From NCBI GenBank assembly GCA_022493055.1, contig CP092781.1:2046001-2110000 (forward strand): a stretch of DNA of 64,000 bases. Reading direction: 5' to 3'. Positions 52,176 through 62,326 of this stretch are shown here, piece after piece (position 1 is the first letter of the stretch; the number at the start of each line of letters is the position of its first letter). The stretch comes from Staphylococcus roterodami. Its GTDB lineage: Bacteria; Bacillota; Bacilli; Staphylococcales; Staphylococcaceae. Both the position numbers and the translations under genes were made by a program. The notes below the pieces were generated by a model that searched no databases, was not told the DNA's origin, and was given only the letters and a program-made list of their open reading frames with translations.

Positions 52176-53378
52176 TTACACACTTCTCCTAATGTTCAAA
52201 AAATCAAAAACATAAACAATTGAAGAAACCAATAAATCCATTTGTTCTTTTGTGTGATTTGGCGTTACATTAATTCTAAATCTTTCAGTACCAATTTCTA
52301 CAGTAGGTGAATTAATTGCTTGAACATAAATATTAAATTTATCTAGAAGTAACTTAGCTGCTTCCTCACATTTTTTTGAATCTCCAATTATAACTGGGAG
52401 TATATGTGTCTTACTTTGTTTCAAAACTTCAATACCATTTTCTTTAAATTTTTCTCTTAAGTATTTCGTTTTATCTTGCAATTCTTCTCTTAATTTATCA
52501 TTACTTCTGACTATTTTTATACTAGTTAAACAACCCGCAGCAATAACCGGAGGTAATGCAGTAGTAAATATAAAACCTGAAGAATATGATCTGATTACAT
52601 CTATGAGTAGTTGATCTCCGGTTATATATCCTCCTATTATTCCGATTCCTTTTGCCATTGTAGATTGTATGATGTCTATATCTTCCTGAACACCAACAAC
52701 ATCAGAGTATCCTCTTCCTTCTTCACCATACATGCCAATTGCATGTACTTCATCTAAAAAAGTTAAAGAATTATATTCTTTTGCTAATTCGACTATCTCT
52801 ACTATCGGCGCAATGTCTCCATCCATTGAATATACAGACTCAAATACTATTAACTTTGGTATATTAATATCATATTGATTCAGTAATTCATTTAAATGTT
52901 TAACATTATTATGTTCAAAAATTTCAATCTTATTTTTAACACTTCTCAAAGCATTTATTATAGACGCATGATTTTTAGAATCAGAAAATACAATCATTTC
53001 TGGGAATATTCTTAATAAACCTTGCAAAGACGCATCATTTGAAGAGTATCCTGTTGGAAAAACTAAAGCTGAGTCCTTTTTATGCCATTTTGCTATCTCA
53101 TTTTCTAATAGTTTAAAATATTTATGGCTTCCACCAATATTCCTTGAACCACCTGCCCCTGCACCATATTCTTTTAAAGCATCACTCATTACATTTATTA
53201 CTTCTTGATTTTGAGACATACCTAAATAATCGTTACTACAAAACACAACAACTTCTTTACCGTCTTCCCCTTTGGCTAATGGATATTTGTTTGCAATCCT
53301 GTTAATCTCAGTAAATATTCTATAACTTCCTTTTTCTTTTAATTCAGCAATTTTGTCAAAAAATAAAGTTTTATACAT
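52176..53378 (-). CDS. 5-aminolevulinate synthase-like alpha-oxoamine synthase
   Basis: This 400-residue PLP enzyme condenses an amino acid with an acyl-CoA. Of the family (ALAS, BioF, Kbl, CqsA) it looks closest to ALAS: VVVFCSNDYLGMSQNQEV, YGAGAGGSRNIGGSHKYF, FPTGYSSNDASLQGLL, NHASIINALRSV, FESVYSMDGDIAPIVEI, FLDEVHAIGMYGEEGRG, then STMAKGIGIIGGY with the PLP lysine, and SGFIFTTALPPVIAAG. The pair YSMDGDIAP and FIFTTALPP is typical of ALAS. Staphylococci make ALA from glutamyl-tRNA, so this is unlikely to serve haem synthesis. A ribosome site AAAGGAG precedes the start. A biosynthetic role making an exported aminoketone is inferred from the coupled EamA gene. Confidence 0.85.
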   Translation of the reverse strand: MYKTLFFDKIAELKEKGSYRIFTEINRIANKYPLAKGEDGKEVVVFCSNDYLGMSQNQEVINVMSDALKEYGAGAGGSRNIGGSHKYFKLLENEIAKWHKKDSALVFPTGYSSNDASLQGLLRIFPEMIVFSDSKNHASIINALRSVKNKIEIFEHNNVKHLNELLNQYDINIPKLIVFESVYSMDGDIAPIVEIVELAKEYNSLTFLDEVHAIGMYGEEGRGYSDVVGVQEDIDIIQSTMAKGIGIIGGYITGDQLLIDVIRSYSSGFIFTTALPPVIAAGCLTSIKIVRSNDKLREELQDKTKYLREKFKENGIEVLKQSKTHILPVIIGDSKKCEEAAKLLLDKFNIYVQAINSPTVEIGTERFRINVTPNHTKEQMDLLVSSIVYVFDFLNIRRSV

Positions 53379-53707
53379 TTTTATCTCCTTTTTTTACCAA
53401 ATTTTATGTTAAAAATATTACCAATGATAAACAGATTCATCCCTTTTTTATTATTTATTTCATTATAAAACAAATTAAATCTTCAATCAATTGAAAATTA
53501 ACAATTTTCAGATTTTAATAAAATGTATTTTCTGATATTTTAATAATAAATTAATAAAATATTATATAATTTGTCTTATTCGAGAATTTTATTATGTCAT
53601 ATGAGTATAAATTTGAAAAGTTTTCTCAAATATCTTATGAATATTTTGTTAGTATAAATAATGTGTAATGTAACATTATTAAGTATTATTTATTAAAGTG
53701 AAAAATA

Positions 53708-53748
53708 TAAAACTGAAATTATAGTGCTGATTTGTTATACATATATTG
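53708..53748. repeat. 41-bp direct repeat, copy 2
   Basis: Second copy of the sequence at 50944-50984, with one mismatch, same orientation. Confidence 0.85.
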
Positions 53749-53784
53749 CATTGTCTGTTGAAATTGGGAATCCAATTTTTCTTT

Positions 53785-53910
53785 GTTGAGGCCCACCCCA
53801 ACTTGCATTGTTTGTAGAATTTCTTTTCGAAATTCTCTGTGTTGGGGCCCCACCCCAACTTAAATTGTTTGTAGAATTTCTTTTCGAAATTCTCTGTGTT
53901 GGGGCCCCTG
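53785..53910. repeat. STAR element array
   Basis: Two tandem 57-bp units (53791-53847 and 53848-53904) each run from a CACCCCAAC start through AGAATTTCTTTTCGAAATTCT, which can fold back on itself, to CTGTGTTGGGG. They differ at a few positions (TTGCATTG compared with TTAAATTG). The GTTGGGGCCC junctions match the S. aureus STAR repeat. Confidence 0.8.
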
Positions 53911-54008
53911 ACTAGAATTGAAAAGTAATACACATTAGTAACATTTCTATTTTCATTTATGATATTATCTAATTATTAATTTATAATATAAAGGAGTATG
54001 CAATTAAA

Positions 54009-55315
54009 ATGAACAAAGTCCACAAACCTTTATATTTTTATTTAATGCTATTCTTCTCTACAACTATCATAGGTGCACTTTTATTGTATTTACCTTTCAC
54101 TGGTAAAAAGCCAATATCTTTTTTAGATGCCCTATTTATAGCTTCAAGTGCTTTTACAGTTACTGGCCTATCTCCAGTTGATATAGGGTCACAGTTTAAT
54201 ATACTTGGTGAAATAGTAATACTATTATTAATTCAAATAGGTGGTCTGGGTATCGTAACCGTAACCCTATTGACACTAGTATTTTTAAATAGAAAGATAT
54301 CAATGAAAAATAGATTTTTGATTATGGTTACATGGAATATTGACGAACCTGGTGGTGTTATTAAGCTAATTAAACACTTGGCTATTTATAGTTTAGTCAC
54401 TGAATTAATTGGTATGATTTGTTTGTGTTTATCTTTTATACCAAAATTTGGTATAGGCAAAGGATTATTTTTAAGTTTATTCACATCAGTATCAGCTTTT
54501 AATAATGCCGGATTTGCCCTTTTTAAGAATAACTTAATAGATTATTCTAGTGATCCAATTGTCATTATTACAATCTCAATACTCATAATATTTGGAGGTA
54601 TTGGACATTTTGTCGTAATAGACTTTATTAATTGTAAAAAATTGAGTAAATTATCTTTACATTCTAAATTAGTCTTAACTACAACTAGTATTCTAATAAT
54701 TATAGGAGCTATTACATTCTTTTTATTAGAACAGTTTAATACTATGCAACATATGGGACTAATTGAAAAATCGGAAATTCTTTTTTCCAATCAGTAACAA
54801 CACGAACAGCGGGTTTTAACAGTATTGATATAGCAAGCATAAACAAATCTACCGCCTTAATGTTAATGCTACTTATGTTTATTGGTGGTGCCCCTCTTAG
54901 TGCAGCTGGAGGAATTAAAATAACTACTTTTGCAGTGGCGTTTATATTTGTTCTAAATTATATACGTAAAGAAAATAATGTTTCAGTATTCAATAAAGAA
55001 ATATCTGACAAACATATAAAACTATCTATTGTTACCATTAATATTTCATTTCTATTTATCAGTATCATTACTTTTATATTATCGATAATTAATCCAAACA
55101 TATCATTAATCAAGTTATTATTCGAAGTGGTTTCTGCATTTGGAACAGTAGGGTTAAGTATGAACCTTACCACAGAATATCATGGTATTACTAAAATAAT
55201 TATTATATTCGTTATGCTTTGCGGTAAAGTAGGACTATTAACTTTATTAAGAACATTTATACCACCAAAAAGTCCTAAAAATTACCGCTACACTAAAGGA
55301 CAAATTTATCTATAA
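54009..55315 (+). pseudogene. KtrB/TrkH-family potassium channel subunit, frameshifted at a poly-T tract
   Basis: The first frame, 262 residues, stops at 54797; the remainder is open in another frame to 55315. Adding one T to the six-T run at 54781-54786 restores a single protein of about 435 residues that reads ILFFQSVTTRTAGFNSIDI across the joint. All four selectivity-filter loops then follow in order: TVTGLSPVD, FNNAGFALF, TRTAGFNSI and FGTVGLSMN. These subunits take up K+ with a KtrA/KtrC-type regulator encoded elsewhere. The island copy is probably a spare, non-functional or phase-variable one. Confidence 0.85.
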
Positions 55316-55645
55316 AATAACTATCCATCTTTAACAAGAAATGAACTAGTGTTTTAATCTATTAAATTTAAAAAACTACCTAAACAGGTAGTTTTTTTAT
55401 TTATTTTAGGCCGATTAAATGTCTTATGTCTTTAATTAAGTAAAATGCACAAGTACACCTTTAAAAAGATCTACTCAAAACTAAACTATACAATGATTTA
55501 AATATTTAAAACTTATTTTTTACTAAGTTAACCTCAATTGTTGAAAAGATGAATGGAAATGATAATTTAATAATATACACTTTTGATTGTTTAAACATGT
55601 ACATTTTCTAAAATTCTAGAGATAATTTTATTGCTGTGAATAACA
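55316..55645. other. Intergenic region after the ktrB-like gene
   Basis: A terminator at 55371-55398 (AAAAACTACCT and AGGTAGTTTTT) ends the ktrB-like transcript. The rest is AT-rich, with nothing recognised. Confidence 0.5.
55371..55398 (+). terminator. Terminator of the ktrB-like gene
   Basis: AAAAACTACCT and AGGTAGTTTTT form an 11-bp stem around AAAC, followed by TT. Confidence 0.9.
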
Positions 55646-55867
55646 ATGATATTATCTTCAGACATAAATACGGATTTTGAAGTTACTGCTCTTTCATATT
55701 TACAAAAATTAATAATTGTTATGATGAACTTAAACATGAAAATAAGCAAAAGTGAAATAGCAAGACACATGGGTATTGATAGAAGAGCTGTTGATAAATA
55801 TTCAAATGTCTTTGACCTTTATTTTATAAATTCCGCCATAAAAATAACCACACTTCTAAATCAATAG
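55646..55867 (+). CDS. Orphan helix-turn-helix fragment, 73 residues
   Basis: The short frame contains KISKSEIARHMGIDRRAVDKY, a clear helix-turn-helix of the sort at the N terminus of transposases (for example IS21 IstA) and some regulators. Nothing follows it: the rest is a short hydrophobic tail. No strong ribosome site is seen. It may be a transposase or regulator remnant, or a small DNA-binding protein. It ends at a hairpin shared with the GNAT gene. Confidence 0.4.
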   Translation: MILSSDINTDFEVTALSYLQKLIIVMMNLNMKISKSEIARHMGIDRRAVDKYSNVFDLYFINSAIKITTLLNQ

Positions 55868-55885
55868 GTGGGTGTGGTTTTGTGA
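55849..55885. terminator. Hairpin between the HTH fragment and the GNAT gene
   Basis: ACCACAC and GTGTGGT form the stem, with TTTTG on the plus side and an A-rich stretch on the other, so it can serve both convergent transcripts. Confidence 0.65.
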
Positions 55886-55886
55886 C

Positions 55887-56513
55887 TTATATTTTAAGAA
55901 TAGCCATCTTCAAATTATTTTCACTTGTATAATCTTTGATTTCTGTAAATCCAAATTTTCTATAAAATTCTCTTAATCTATCTACATCTTCATACTCTAT
56001 CCAAATATATGAACCGCCAAATATATTCGCACCTTCTAAAACTTTCTCATATGCTAAAGTTAACAAATCGTTTCCATTTATAGATTTTGTAGCCAATGCT
56101 TCTTCAGAATAATTTTTTCCTATTTGAGCAATTAAGTATCCTTGTATGATTAAATTGTCGTTTCCACTGTGAGTTTCACCCTTTTGGTATAACTTCTTCT
56201 TTAACGTGTTTGATATTTTATCTAACATACGTTTTGTAAAAACTAAAGGTTTATTACTAATTGTAAAATAACCAACTAGTATTTGTTTGCTTTTGAATTG
56301 TGAAAAAACTAAATGAGTTCTAGACAGGTTTTGTCTATCAAATGCTATAGACTTATTTTTCAAAAATAAATCAACATCGTGCGCTGATTCACTTCCTGAA
56401 ATTGATATTGTCTCAAATGAATTTAGTATATTTAAAACTGAAGGTATCTTTCGCTTAACCTCTTGCTTATCACCTGTTAACAATTCTGAAAGTGATATTA
56501 CTTTTACAGTCAA
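55887..56513 (-). CDS. GNAT-family acetyltransferase, possible toxin of a two-gene module
   Basis: The 208-residue protein has a GNAT-like C-terminal half: LVGYFTISNKPLVF (strand beta4-like), IIQGYLIAQIGKNYSEEA (acetyl-CoA loop region), DLLTLAYEKVLEGANIFGG (helix after the loop) and DRLREFYRKFGFTEI (the C-terminal N-x-x-S-x-x-FY-x-K-x-GF pattern of GNATs). The only plausible start is a TTG that overlaps the stop of the upstream small gene (TTGA), so translation is coupled. Coupled small gene plus GNAT is the layout of TacAT-type toxin-antitoxin pairs. The toxin role is inference. Confidence 0.7.
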   Translation of the reverse strand: MTVKVISLSELLTGDKQEVKRKIPSVLNILNSFETISISGSESAHDVDLFLKNKSIAFDRQNLSRTHLVFSQFKSKQILVGYFTISNKPLVFTKRMLDKISNTLKKKLYQKGETHSGNDNLIIQGYLIAQIGKNYSEEALATKSINGNDLLTLAYEKVLEGANIFGGSYIWIEYEDVDRLREFYRKFGFTEIKDYTSENNLKMAILKI

Positions 56514-56689
56514 TTACTTCGATAGTCCTTCAATAGATTTTCAATCTCACAAGTTGATTTTATTTTAGTCGCTTTTATGTTTGTTTTGTTCACATTACTA
56601 TTATTTTCGTTAATCTCCATCGCATCTATTAGTTTTTGCGCTGATTTTTTTGTGAATTTATAATCTGTAGTAATACTTATTGTAGCCAT
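56510..56689 (-). CDS. Small protein coupled to the GNAT gene, possible antitoxin
   Basis: The 59-residue protein starts MATISITTDYKFTKKSA at 56689, with AAGGAAG eight bases upstream; the earlier GTG is rejected. It begins with a beta strand followed by a helix (SAQKLIDAMEI), as ribbon-helix-helix proteins do, and has a polar, lysine-rich linker and a short C-terminal helix (ENLLKDYRSN). The stop overlaps the GNAT start. The palindrome in front of it would suit autoregulation. No firm family assignment. Confidence 0.6.
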   Translation of the reverse strand: MATISITTDYKFTKKSAQKLIDAMEINENNSNVNKTNIKATKIKSTCEIENLLKDYRSN

Positions 56690-56729
56690 ACTACTCACTT
56701 CCTTATTTTACTTCATTTGACAACCAAGT

Positions 56730-56766
56730 ATACATTGTCTACGTTGTATTCTTGTTTACAATGTAT
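56730..56766. promoter_or_regulatory. Palindromic operator-like site before the GNAT module
   Basis: ATACATTGT (56730-56738) and ACAATGTAT (56758-56766) are exact inverted copies. A third related half-site, ACGTTGTAT, lies between them (56741-56749). The site is about 40 bp before the small gene start, where a self-regulating antitoxin would bind. Confidence 0.65.
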
Positions 56767-57103
56767 CATGAAAGCATCTTTTCGACAATAGATTCAATAA
56801 ATTTCTTTAGTGTACATGATTTTACACTTAAACCAATTTGTTTCTTAGCATAAAAACACCCATACTGTAACTAGTGTGGGTGTTTTCAACATGCAGACAG
56901 CTTCTTACTGCAATACGAAAGTGAGTCCTCTGCATAGCCGGATTGATTACCAGAAATCTAATTACATTACAACGTACTAAAAGAAACTCCTTATTTACTC
57001 AAAAGGTATACTAAACTTCTCTTTATAACCTATATGATTTTAACATTGCAAAAGACAAATCCCCTTATAAATATCTACGCTAAAATTACTAACTCTTATA
57101 ATA
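56767..57103. other. Intergenic region between the GNAT module and the groEL terminator
   Basis: It contains a hairpin near 56850-56885 (AAAACACCCA with TGGGTGTTTT) that looks like a bidirectional terminator. I see no gene. Confidence 0.5.
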
Positions 57104-57155
57104 AAGACGCCTCCCATAAGTTTAGTCACCTAATGGAAGACGTCTCGTAATTAAA
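57104..57155 (-). terminator. Terminator of groESL
   Basis: On the minus strand AGACGTCTTCCATTAG and CTTATGGGAGGCGTCT form a 16-bp stem with one mismatch, followed by TTTATT. A decayed duplicate lies at 51001-51050. Confidence 0.85.
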
Positions 57156-57241
57156 ATATATTTGCGTGCATTCTAATTTATACTTAGAATGAATCATACT
57201 CGTGCATAATGTAATTTTCTAATTAGTCAAAACTATAAACA

Positions 57242-58882
<1,641 letters not shown>

Positions 58883-58936
58883 TTAGTTGTGTTTCATTTT
58901 CGTTCTTTTTAATTTATTTATGAATTAAGTTCTGTA

Positions 58937-59233
<297 letters not shown>

Positions 59234-59250
59234 TTAAAAAAACCTAAAGT

Positions 59251-59277
59251 TTAGCACTTAACATTAAAGAGTGCTAA
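59251..59277 (-). promoter_or_regulatory. CIRCE operator of groESL
   Basis: TTAGCACTT-N9-GAGTGCTAA is the HrcA-bound inverted repeat with a single mismatch (T for C at the end of the left arm). It lies 30 bp before groES. I see no CtsR heptads here, although groESL is under dual HrcA/CtsR control in S. aureus. Confidence 0.92.
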
Positions 59278-59396
59278 CATACATTTATAATAATCAAATT
59301 TGGTCAAAATTTCAAGTCATAACCTTTTAATTAAGTTTTGTAACTTCAAGTTATTTAAGATAAAATAAATTATAAACAAATAATTGGAGGAAAATT

Positions 59397-60140
59397 ATGA
59401 CAAGACTATGGGCATCATTGCTAACTGTTATTATATATTTATTGTCGCAATTTTTACCGGCAGTCATTGTAAACACAACACAATTTGCACAATATAGTGA
59501 TTTGGAACAACTCAAAGCCGGCGTCTATATTCAACTCGTTCTATTTTTAATTGCGGCTACTACGATTATTTTTATTAATTTTAAAATCAAAGACCCTACA
59601 AGATTAGAATCTGAAGTAAAGGAACCTAATAAATACATTATTCCATGGGCATTACTTGGATTTGCACTTGTCATGGTTTATCAATTTATAGTGAGCATTG
59701 TATTAACACAAATATACGGTGGACAACAAGTAAGTCCAAATACAGAAAAGCTAATACTTATTGCTCGAAAAATACCTATATTTATCTTCTTTGTATCTAT
59801 TATCGGTCCTTTATTAGAAGAATACGTATTCAGAAAAGTAATCTTTGGAGAATTATTTAATGCGATTAAAGGTAATCGTATCGTGGCATTTATTATTGCT
59901 ACAACAGTAAGTTCATTAATATTTGCATTAGCACATAATGATTTCAAATTTATTCCAGTTTATTTTGGTATGGGTGTCATTTTTTCATTAGCATATGTAT
60001 GGACAAAACGGCTTGCTGTTCCAATTATTATCCATATGTTACAAAACGGATTTGTAGTCATATCCCAATTACTAATACCAGATACAATGAAAAAGGCAGC
60101 CGAACATGCAAGTTTTATTTATCATATTTTTATGCCATAA
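59397..60140 (+). CDS. mroQ: CPBP-family intramembrane protease MroQ
   Basis: The 247-residue protein has about seven membrane helices and the Abi/CaaX motifs: EEYVFRKVIFGEL (Glu-Glu and Arg), FALAHNDFKF (His) and IIIHMLQNGFVVI (His-x-x-x-Asn). In S. aureus the protease at this place, MroQ, is required for full Agr activity and acts with SdrH, the convergent next gene. TTGGAGGAAAATT precedes the ATG. Confidence 0.9.
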   Translation: MTRLWASLLTVIIYLLSQFLPAVIVNTTQFAQYSDLEQLKAGVYIQLVLFLIAATTIIFINFKIKDPTRLESEVKEPNKYIIPWALLGFALVMVYQFIVSIVLTQIYGGQQVSPNTEKLILIARKIPIFIFFVSIIGPLLEEYVFRKVIFGELFNAIKGNRIVAFIIATTVSSLIFALAHNDFKFIPVYFGMGVIFSLAYVWTKRLAVPIIIHMLQNGFVVISQLLIPDTMKKAAEHASFIYHIFMP

Positions 60141-60145
60141 CATAA

Positions 60146-60190
60146 CAAAACGAATCACTGACAGATTAAAGTCGTTGTGATTCGTTTTTA
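60146..60190. terminator. Bidirectional terminator between mroQ and sdrH
   Basis: AAAACGAATCAC and GTGATTCGTTTT flank a short loop with a T-run on the right and an A-run on the left. Confidence 0.85.
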
Positions 60191-61404
60191 TTTTGCTTTT
60201 TATTTCGCTTTACGAATAAGAATAGCATGATTGAAAATACCACAATCATAGAACATACAATTGCTATCCAACTTTTACTATACACTGTAGTTGCGCTTTT
60301 CTTATTTTCTTCTTGTTTTTTTACAACTGTAAAATCATCTTTTTCATGTGGCTCAAATGCACGATGTTTCGTGTCTGTCTTATCTTCTGGTTTCTTCAAA
60401 TCTGGCATTGATCCAATTTCACCAGTAATTAAAGCCAATACTTGTTCATCCAAATTACGATAGTATCTTTCTGATTTCAATGGGTTGAAATATTGGAATC
60501 TAAAGTAATTAGATTGCTGTTGTAATCCATTTAAATATGCATTTCCGCTGAAATTTTGTTTGCGAATAATATTATAAATGTCTTCATCAGTAACTTCTCC
60601 ATAATCTTTACCCAACTTATTAATTTGATTTAAAATATACGGATTATACTTGTAAGCCCCATTCGCCAAGGCTAAAAATCGTTGGGATACAAAATCATTA
60701 CTAGTAGGATTTGGTGAGTTCCCTTGATTTCCATTTGGTTGCCATTGACCTTGATTAGATCCATCTGAAGCATTTGGGTTCCTTGTTCCCCCATTTTTCG
60801 AGCCACCAGAATGATTGGAATCCCCAGGCTGATTGGGATTAGGTGACGGGTTAGGATTTGGCTTTGGTTTATCTGGGTCTGGTTTGGGATCCGGATTTGG
60901 TTTCGGGTTATCTGGATCTGGTTTGGGATCCGGATTTGGTTTCGGGTTATCTGGATCTGGTTTGGGATCCGGATTTGGTTTCGGGTTATCTGGATCTGGT
61001 TTTGGATCTGGATTTGGATCTGGATTTGGCTTTGGTTTATCTGTATCTGGTTTTGGATCCGGATTCGGCTTTGGTTTATCTGTATCTGGTTTTGGTTCAG
61101 GATTTGGTTTCGGGTTATCTGGATTCACTTGGTTTGAATCAGAATTTGCATCTCGATTATTAGAACCTGTTCCTCCATTATCAGCTGTATTTGGTTGATG
61201 AGGTGCTCCAGTCCCATTATTACTTTCATTTAGTTCATTGGATGGAGATGTTGAAGTTGAATCACCATTTATATTTGTAGCAGATGTTTCTTCATTTATA
61301 TTAGTTTTGGCTTCAACTGTGTGCGTTACAATACCGACTCCTGAACTACTCAAAACAAAGATACTTGTTGAAAGTAATATTTTCTTGACCCAATGATATG
61401 ACAT
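60166..61404 (-). CDS. sdrH: SdrH surface-associated protein
   Basis: The 412-residue protein has an N-terminal signal or anchor (ILLSTSIFVLSSSGVGIVT), a Ser/Asn/Thr-rich region, a long repeat of PNPDPKPDPD type (about residues 95-190), a Gly/Asn/Ser-rich stretch, a folded helical segment around YKYNPYILNQINKLGKDYGE and a C-terminal membrane helix (IAIVCSMIVVFSIMLFLFV) with a basic end. It lacks an LPxTG motif, as known for SdrH, so it is held by membrane helices. It is reported to work with MroQ in Agr signalling. The ATG at 61404 follows GGGAGGTG. Confidence 0.9.
   Translation of the reverse strand: MSYHWVKKILLSTSIFVLSSSGVGIVTHTVEAKTNINEETSATNINGDSTSTSPSNELNESNNGTGAPHQPNTADNGGTGSNNRDANSDSNQVNPDNPKPNPEPKPDTDKPKPNPDPKPDTDKPKPNPDPNPDPKPDPDNPKPNPDPKPDPDNPKPNPDPKPDPDNPKPNPDPKPDPDKPKPNPNPSPNPNQPGDSNHSGGSKNGGTRNPNASDGSNQGQWQPNGNQGNSPNPTSNDFVSQRFLALANGAYKYNPYILNQINKLGKDYGEVTDEDIYNIIRKQNFSGNAYLNGLQQQSNYFRFQYFNPLKSERYYRNLDEQVLALITGEIGSMPDLKKPEDKTDTKHRAFEPHEKDDFTVVKKQEENKKSATTVYSKSWIAIVCSMIVVFSIMLFLFVKRNKKQNKNESQRL
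60860..61130. repeat. Coding tandem repeat of sdrH (39-bp type units)
   Basis: Units encode variants of PNPDPKPDPDNPK (13 residues). The central copies are nearly identical at DNA level (each with GGATCCGGATTTGG); outer ones differ as DTDK instead of DPDN. Repeat number is expected to vary between strains. The plus-strand frames rich in Gly, Phe and Ser over this stretch are by-products. Confidence 0.85.
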
Positions 61405-61599
61405 TTCACGAGACACCTCCCTTTTTCATGTAAGTATTAATCTAAGTATAATAAATATGCGTTGAAAATGCATTTATATTTGAAATTTGAAAATGAATAT
61501 TAATATTCTTGAAACTTTCGTAAATATTGCTTTACAAGTTTAGGTATAAATTTTATACTTAGTTTATTAAATATTATTTACACAGAAGGAGCAATTATT

Positions 61600-62226
61600 A
61601 TGGGTTTATTTAAAAAAGATAAAACAGCAATGACTTTTAATGATGCAATGGAAGAAAGACGTTCAATATATAATTTAAAAGAAACTATTTCAATTAGTGA
61701 TGACGAATTAGAATCAATCATTGCACATGCAATTAAGCATGTTCCCTCATCATTTAATTCTCAATCGACAAGAATCTTATTACTTTTAAACGACAACAAT
61801 AATAAATTTTGGGATAACACAAAAGCTATTTTAAAAGAAGTAATGGGCGAAGATCGTGATTTTACCCCTACTGAACAAAAAATAAATAATTTTAAACACT
61901 CATATGGCACTATTTTGTTTTATGAAGATCAAGATGTTGTGAGTGGATTACAAGAGCAAATGCCAAATTACTATGATAACTTTGCTATTTGGTCTACACA
62001 AACAAATGCAATGCATCAATACGCTATTTGGACAGCGTTAGCAACTAAAGGTATTGGTGCTTCTTTACAACACTATAATCCATTAGTTGATGAAATGGCA
62101 GCAAACGAGTTTGATATTCCTAACAACTGGAAACTCTATGCTCAAATGCCATTCGGTGATGTTCGTGAAGCTGCCGGTGAGAAATCATTTAATCCTATCG
62201 AAGATCGTTTTGTAATTAAGAAGTAA
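61600..62226 (+). CDS. Nitroreductase-family protein
   Basis: This 208-residue FMN-dependent enzyme of the YodC/YdgI-like group starts with MGLFKKDKTAMTFNDAMEER and has RRSIYNL near the N terminus, HVPSSFNSQSTRILLL (FMN phosphate region) and the ALATKGIGASLQHYNPLVD loop. It reduces nitro compounds or quinones; the true substrate is unknown. AGAAGGAGCAATTATT precedes the ATG. It is divergent from sdrH and has its own terminator. Confidence 0.88.
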   Translation: MGLFKKDKTAMTFNDAMEERRSIYNLKETISISDDELESIIAHAIKHVPSSFNSQSTRILLLLNDNNNKFWDNTKAILKEVMGEDRDFTPTEQKINNFKHSYGTILFYEDQDVVSGLQEQMPNYYDNFAIWSTQTNAMHQYAIWTALATKGIGASLQHYNPLVDEMAANEFDIPNNWKLYAQMPFGDVREAAGEKSFNPIEDRFVIKK

Positions 62227-62237
62227 TATGTATTTTT

Positions 62238-62269
62238 GCTGACAAATTAATTTTTTGTCAGCTTTTTTT
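62238..62269 (+). terminator. Terminator of the nitroreductase gene
   Basis: GCTGACAAA and TTTGTCAGC form a perfect 9-bp stem, followed by seven T. Confidence 0.9.
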
Positions 62270-62326
62270 GCGTTTCTATATATCTTTTAGTAAGTTATAA
62301 ATAAGATTTATCAAGGATGTGATGTT

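Larger units (their letters stand above)
53379..54008. other. Intergenic region with direct repeat and STAR units
   Basis: About 630 bp without a gene: the ALA-synthase-like promoter side (very AT-rich), the 41-bp repeat copy 2, a STAR array and the ktrB-like leader. Confidence 0.5.

Noticed and set aside
53679..53933. 84-codon minus-strand frame over the STAR array
   Set aside because: It consists of the STAR units and the 41-bp repeat read as protein, with an internal duplication that reflects the DNA repeats only.
60833..61198. Plus-strand frames rich in Gly/Phe/Ser over sdrH
   Set aside because: They mirror the repeat coding of sdrH on the other strand; no ribosome site, and the composition follows from the repeat.
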